From assembly GCA_007116505.1 (NCBI GenBank), contig SKII01000115.1:1-6563 (forward strand): a stretch of DNA of 6,563 bases. The letters are read 5' to 3'. Both the position numbers and the translations under genes were made by a program. The notes beneath the pieces are model-generated. The model was given only the letters and a program-made list of their open reading frames with translations. It ran no database searches and was not told the DNA's origin. Shown piece by piece: positions 4,612 to 6,563 of the stretch. This DNA comes from Nitriliruptoraceae bacterium. GTDB taxonomy: Bacteria; Actinomycetota; Nitriliruptoria; Nitriliruptorales; Nitriliruptoraceae. Within the stretch, counting starts at the first letter, position 1. Each line of letters begins with the position of its first letter.

Positions 4612-6563
4612 ATGGGCTCGGACGCGGTGCCCGGGGGCCAGCCCGCCGTGCCGCCCGCCGTGCCGCCCGCCATGCCCGTGCCGTCCGCAGCCCCGACGAC
4701 CCCGTCCTCGTCGGCCGTGCCTCCGCGAGTGTCCGGGGTCAAGGGCGTCCTCGCCCGCCTGCCCCTCGGCTCCCGGGAGGTCGTGCCGCCCGAGATCGAA
4801 GGGCTCGCCGCGGCGGTCCGACGCGAGTCCCGCGCGGAGCTGCGCGAGGTCGTCCGCGCCTACCACTACGCGAAGGCGATGCACGAGGGGCAGAAGCGTC
4901 GCAGCGGCGAGGACTACATCACCCATCCGGTCGCGGTCGCGACGAACCTCGCCTCGCTCGGGCTCGGGACAGCGACGCTGCTCGCGGCGCTGCTGCACGA
5001 CACGGTGGAGGACACGCCGGCGACGCTGGACGACATCCGCGAGGGCTTCGGTGACGAGGTCGCCCTGCTCGTCGACGGCGTCACGAAGCTCGACCGCATC
5101 CAGGCAGAGTCGAAGCAGGAGCAGCAGGCCGAGACGCTGCGCAAGATGGTCATCGCCATGGCGCGCGACATCCGCGTGCTCATCGTCAAGCTGGCCGACC
5201 GCATGCACAACATGCAGACCATCGCGGTGATGCCGCGGGAGAAGCAGAAGCGGATCGCGCAGGAGACGCTCGACATCTACGCCCCGCTCGCTCACCGGCT
5301 CGGGATGCAGCAGTTCAAGCTGGAGCTCGAGGACCTCGGCTTCGCCGCGCTGCACCCGAAGCGCTTCGAGGAGATCGTCACGCTGGTCGACGAGCGCAAC
5401 CCGGAGCGCGAGGCCTACCTCGATGCGGTGATGGCGGCGATCCGCGACGAGCTCCGCGCCGTGCGCGTGCGTGGCGACGTCACCGGTCGTCCGAAGCACT
5501 ACTACTCGATCTACCAGAAGATGGTCCTGCGCGGGAAGGAGTTCGACGAGATCCACGACCTCGTCGCCGTCCGCGTCATCGTCGAGAGCGTCCGGGACTG
5601 CTACGCGGTGCTCGGCCAGCTCCACTCCGTGTGGCGACCCGTCCCGGGGCGCTTCAAGGACTACATCGCGATGCCGAAGCTGAACCGCTACCAGTCGCTG
5701 CACACGACGGTGGTCGGGCCGGGCGGGCGGCAGCTCGAGGTGCAGATCCGGACGTCGGAGATGCATCGCACGGCCGAGTTCGGGGTGGCTGCGCACTGGA
5801 AGTACAAGGACCCGTCGAAGGGCGAGGGCGACGCGGCCGAGCTGCCGTGGCTCTCGCAGCTGCTCGAGTGGCAGGAGGAGGTCAGCGAGCCCGGCGACTA
5901 CCTCGAGTCGCTGCGCATCGACCTCTACCAGGACGAGGTGTTCGTCTTCACCCCGAAGGGTGAGGTCCTCGGCCTGCCCGCTCGGGCGACGCCGATCGAC
6001 TTCGCCTACGCCGTGCATACGGAGGTGGGTCACCGCTGCATCGGTGCACGCGTCAACGGCCGCCTCGTCTCCCTCGACCACGAGCTCGACAACGGGGACA
6101 CCGTCGAGATCATGACGAGCCGCGCGGAGGACGCGGGACCGTCACGCGACTGGCTGCGCCTGGCGGTCTCGTCGCGAGCCCGCTCGAAGATCCGCGCGCA
6201 CTTCAACCGTGAGCGCCGCGAGGACACGTTCGTGCGCGGACGCGACGCCCTGCAGCGGGCGCTGCGTCGCAAGGGCATCGGCTACGCCCGCGTGATGGCC
6301 TCCGGCGAGCTGCTTGAGGTCGCGCGCACCCTCAACTACCGCGGTACCGACGCGCTCTTCCTCGCCGTCGGCGAGGGGCACGTGGCGGCGGCGACGATCG
6401 TCCAGGCGGTCGTGGACCGGCTCGTCGACGACGTCCCACAGGACGTCCCCGTCTCCCTCCCGCCGGTCCGGAGCCCCATCCGCATCGGCGGTCGCGGTGA
6501 CGGCGACGCGGTCGAGGTCGAGGGCGACACGGGGATGCTGGTCCGTCTCGCGCGCTGCTGCAC
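4612..6563 (+). CDS. rel: Bifunctional (p)ppGpp synthetase/hydrolase (Rel/SpoT family), 3' end beyond window
   Basis: This is the stringent-response enzyme: it transfers pyrophosphate from ATP to GDP/GTP and also hydrolyses (p)ppGpp. The 650 visible residues begin with a Pro/Ala/Ser-rich extension (1-60). The HD hydrolase domain follows (about 80-235) with H105 (YITHP), H129-D130 and E133-D134 (LLHDTVEDT), and D196 and N200 (KLADRMHNM), at the same spacing as the Rel of Streptococcus dysgalactiae. The synthetase domain (about 275-400) has GRPKHYYSIYQKM (292-304), D316, RFKD (347-350), YQSLHTTV (360-367), E376 (EVQIRT) and HWKYK (395-399). RFKD, rather than the EFDD of RelA-only enzymes, marks bifunctional Rel. 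A TGS domain (441-503) and a helical region (513-550) follow. The window ends at ARCC (647-650), the first residues of the zinc-finger region, so the final ACT domain is outside. ATG 4612 is chosen for its GGAGG site. The symbol relA is also used for this gene in actinobacteria. Confidence 0.96.
   Translation, partial: MGSDAVPGGQPAVPPAVPPAMPVPSAAPTTPSSSAVPPRVSGVKGVLARLPLGSREVVPPEIEGLAAAVRRESRAELREVVRAYHYAKAMHEGQKRRSGEDYITHPVAVATNLASLGLGTATLLAALLHDTVEDTPATLDDIREGFGDEVALLVDGVTKLDRIQAESKQEQQAETLRKMVIAMARDIRVLIVKLADRMHNMQTIAVMPREKQKRIAQETLDIYAPLAHRLGMQQFKLELEDLGFAALHPKRFEEIVTLVDERNPEREAYLDAVMAAIRDELRAVRVRGDVTGRPKHYYSIYQKMVLRGKEFDEIHDLVAVRVIVESVRDCYAVLGQLHSVWRPVPGRFKDYIAMPKLNRYQSLHTTVVGPGGRQLEVQIRTSEMHRTAEFGVAAHWKYKDPSKGEGDAAELPWLSQLLEWQEEVSEPGDYLESLRIDLYQDEVFVFTPKGEVLGLPARATPIDFAYAVHTEVGHRCIGARVNGRLVSLDHELDNGDTVEIMTSRAEDAGPSRDWLRLAVSSRARSKIRAHFNRERREDTFVRGRDALQRALRRKGIGYARVMASGELLEVARTLNYRGTDALFLAVGEGHVAAATIVQAVVDRLVDDVPQDVPVSLPPVRSPIRIGGRGDGDAVEVEGDTGMLVRLARCC
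4641..4676. repeat. Three tandem 12-base repeats in the rel N-terminal coding region
   Basis: The unit GCCCGCCGTGCC occurs at 4641-4652 and 4653-4664, and with one change (G to A) at 4665-4676. It is in frame and encodes a Pro-Ala-Val/Met-Pro pattern (PAVPPAVPPAMP, residues 11-22). The repeat is of a kind that changes copy number by slippage without breaking the reading frame. Confidence 0.8.

Noticed and set aside
4225..6081. A 618-codon open frame on the minus strand, opposite apt and rel
   Set aside because: It lies almost wholly antisense to the convincing apt and rel genes. Its translation is dominated by Arg, Asp, Val, Leu and His with a Gly/His/Arg repeat that mirrors the Pro-rich rel leader. 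Long antisense frames are usual at this GC content.
1..6563. Mobile elements, CRISPR arrays, tRNA or rRNA genes, or a novel multi-gene defence system
   Set aside because: No transposase, integrase, terminal repeats, spaced repeat array or structural RNA signature was seen. Every gene but the HD hydrolase is a recognised housekeeping gene in a conserved order, and composition is uniform throughout.

Overview
The window is very GC-rich, with codon third positions almost all G or C. All recognisable genes lie on the + strand and are tightly packed. Gene content and order (yajC, secD, secF, apt, then a rel/spoT-type (p)ppGpp enzyme) match the conserved sec-apt-rel block of Actinomycetota. The SecD transmembrane signature (GLTADSS...FFERMRDE) is also of the type I associate with actinobacterial SecD. 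I cannot place the organism more finely from sequence alone.

Layout. Bases 1-130 hold no assignable gene, but contain two GC-rich hairpins and a good Shine-Dalgarno for the first gene. Next come yajC (131-478, GTG start); an HD-superfamily metal-dependent hydrolase of unknown substrate (478-1335), whose ATG overlaps the yajC stop by one base; secD (1370-2845, GTG start); secF (2842-3897, 4-base ATGA overlap with secD); apt (3952-4482); and rel (4612 to the right edge). rel is cut at the start of its zinc-finger region, so 650 residues are visible. The 54-base secF-apt gap has a perfect hairpin just before the apt ribosome-binding site. The 129-base apt-rel gap has a 10-base tandem repeat and a weak promoter-like element.

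How the genes fit together. YajC, SecD and SecF are the accessory membrane complex that helps the SecYEG translocon finish export using the proton gradient. The acidic and arginine residues of the proton path are present in SecD (D380) and SecF (D201, R238). Apt salvages adenine to AMP, and Rel makes and degrades (p)ppGpp. Both hydrolase residues (H105, H129-D130, D196) and the synthetase RFKD motif (347-350) are intact, which indicates a bifunctional enzyme. The least ordinary element is the HD hydrolase placed between yajC and secD and apparently translationally coupled to yajC. It is unrelated to the HD domain of Rel beyond superfamily level, and its role is unknown.

I found no mobile elements, tRNA, rRNA, CRISPR arrays or obvious horizontally acquired segment. 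Apart from the HD gene, this is a housekeeping region, and I see no evidence of a novel multi-gene system.
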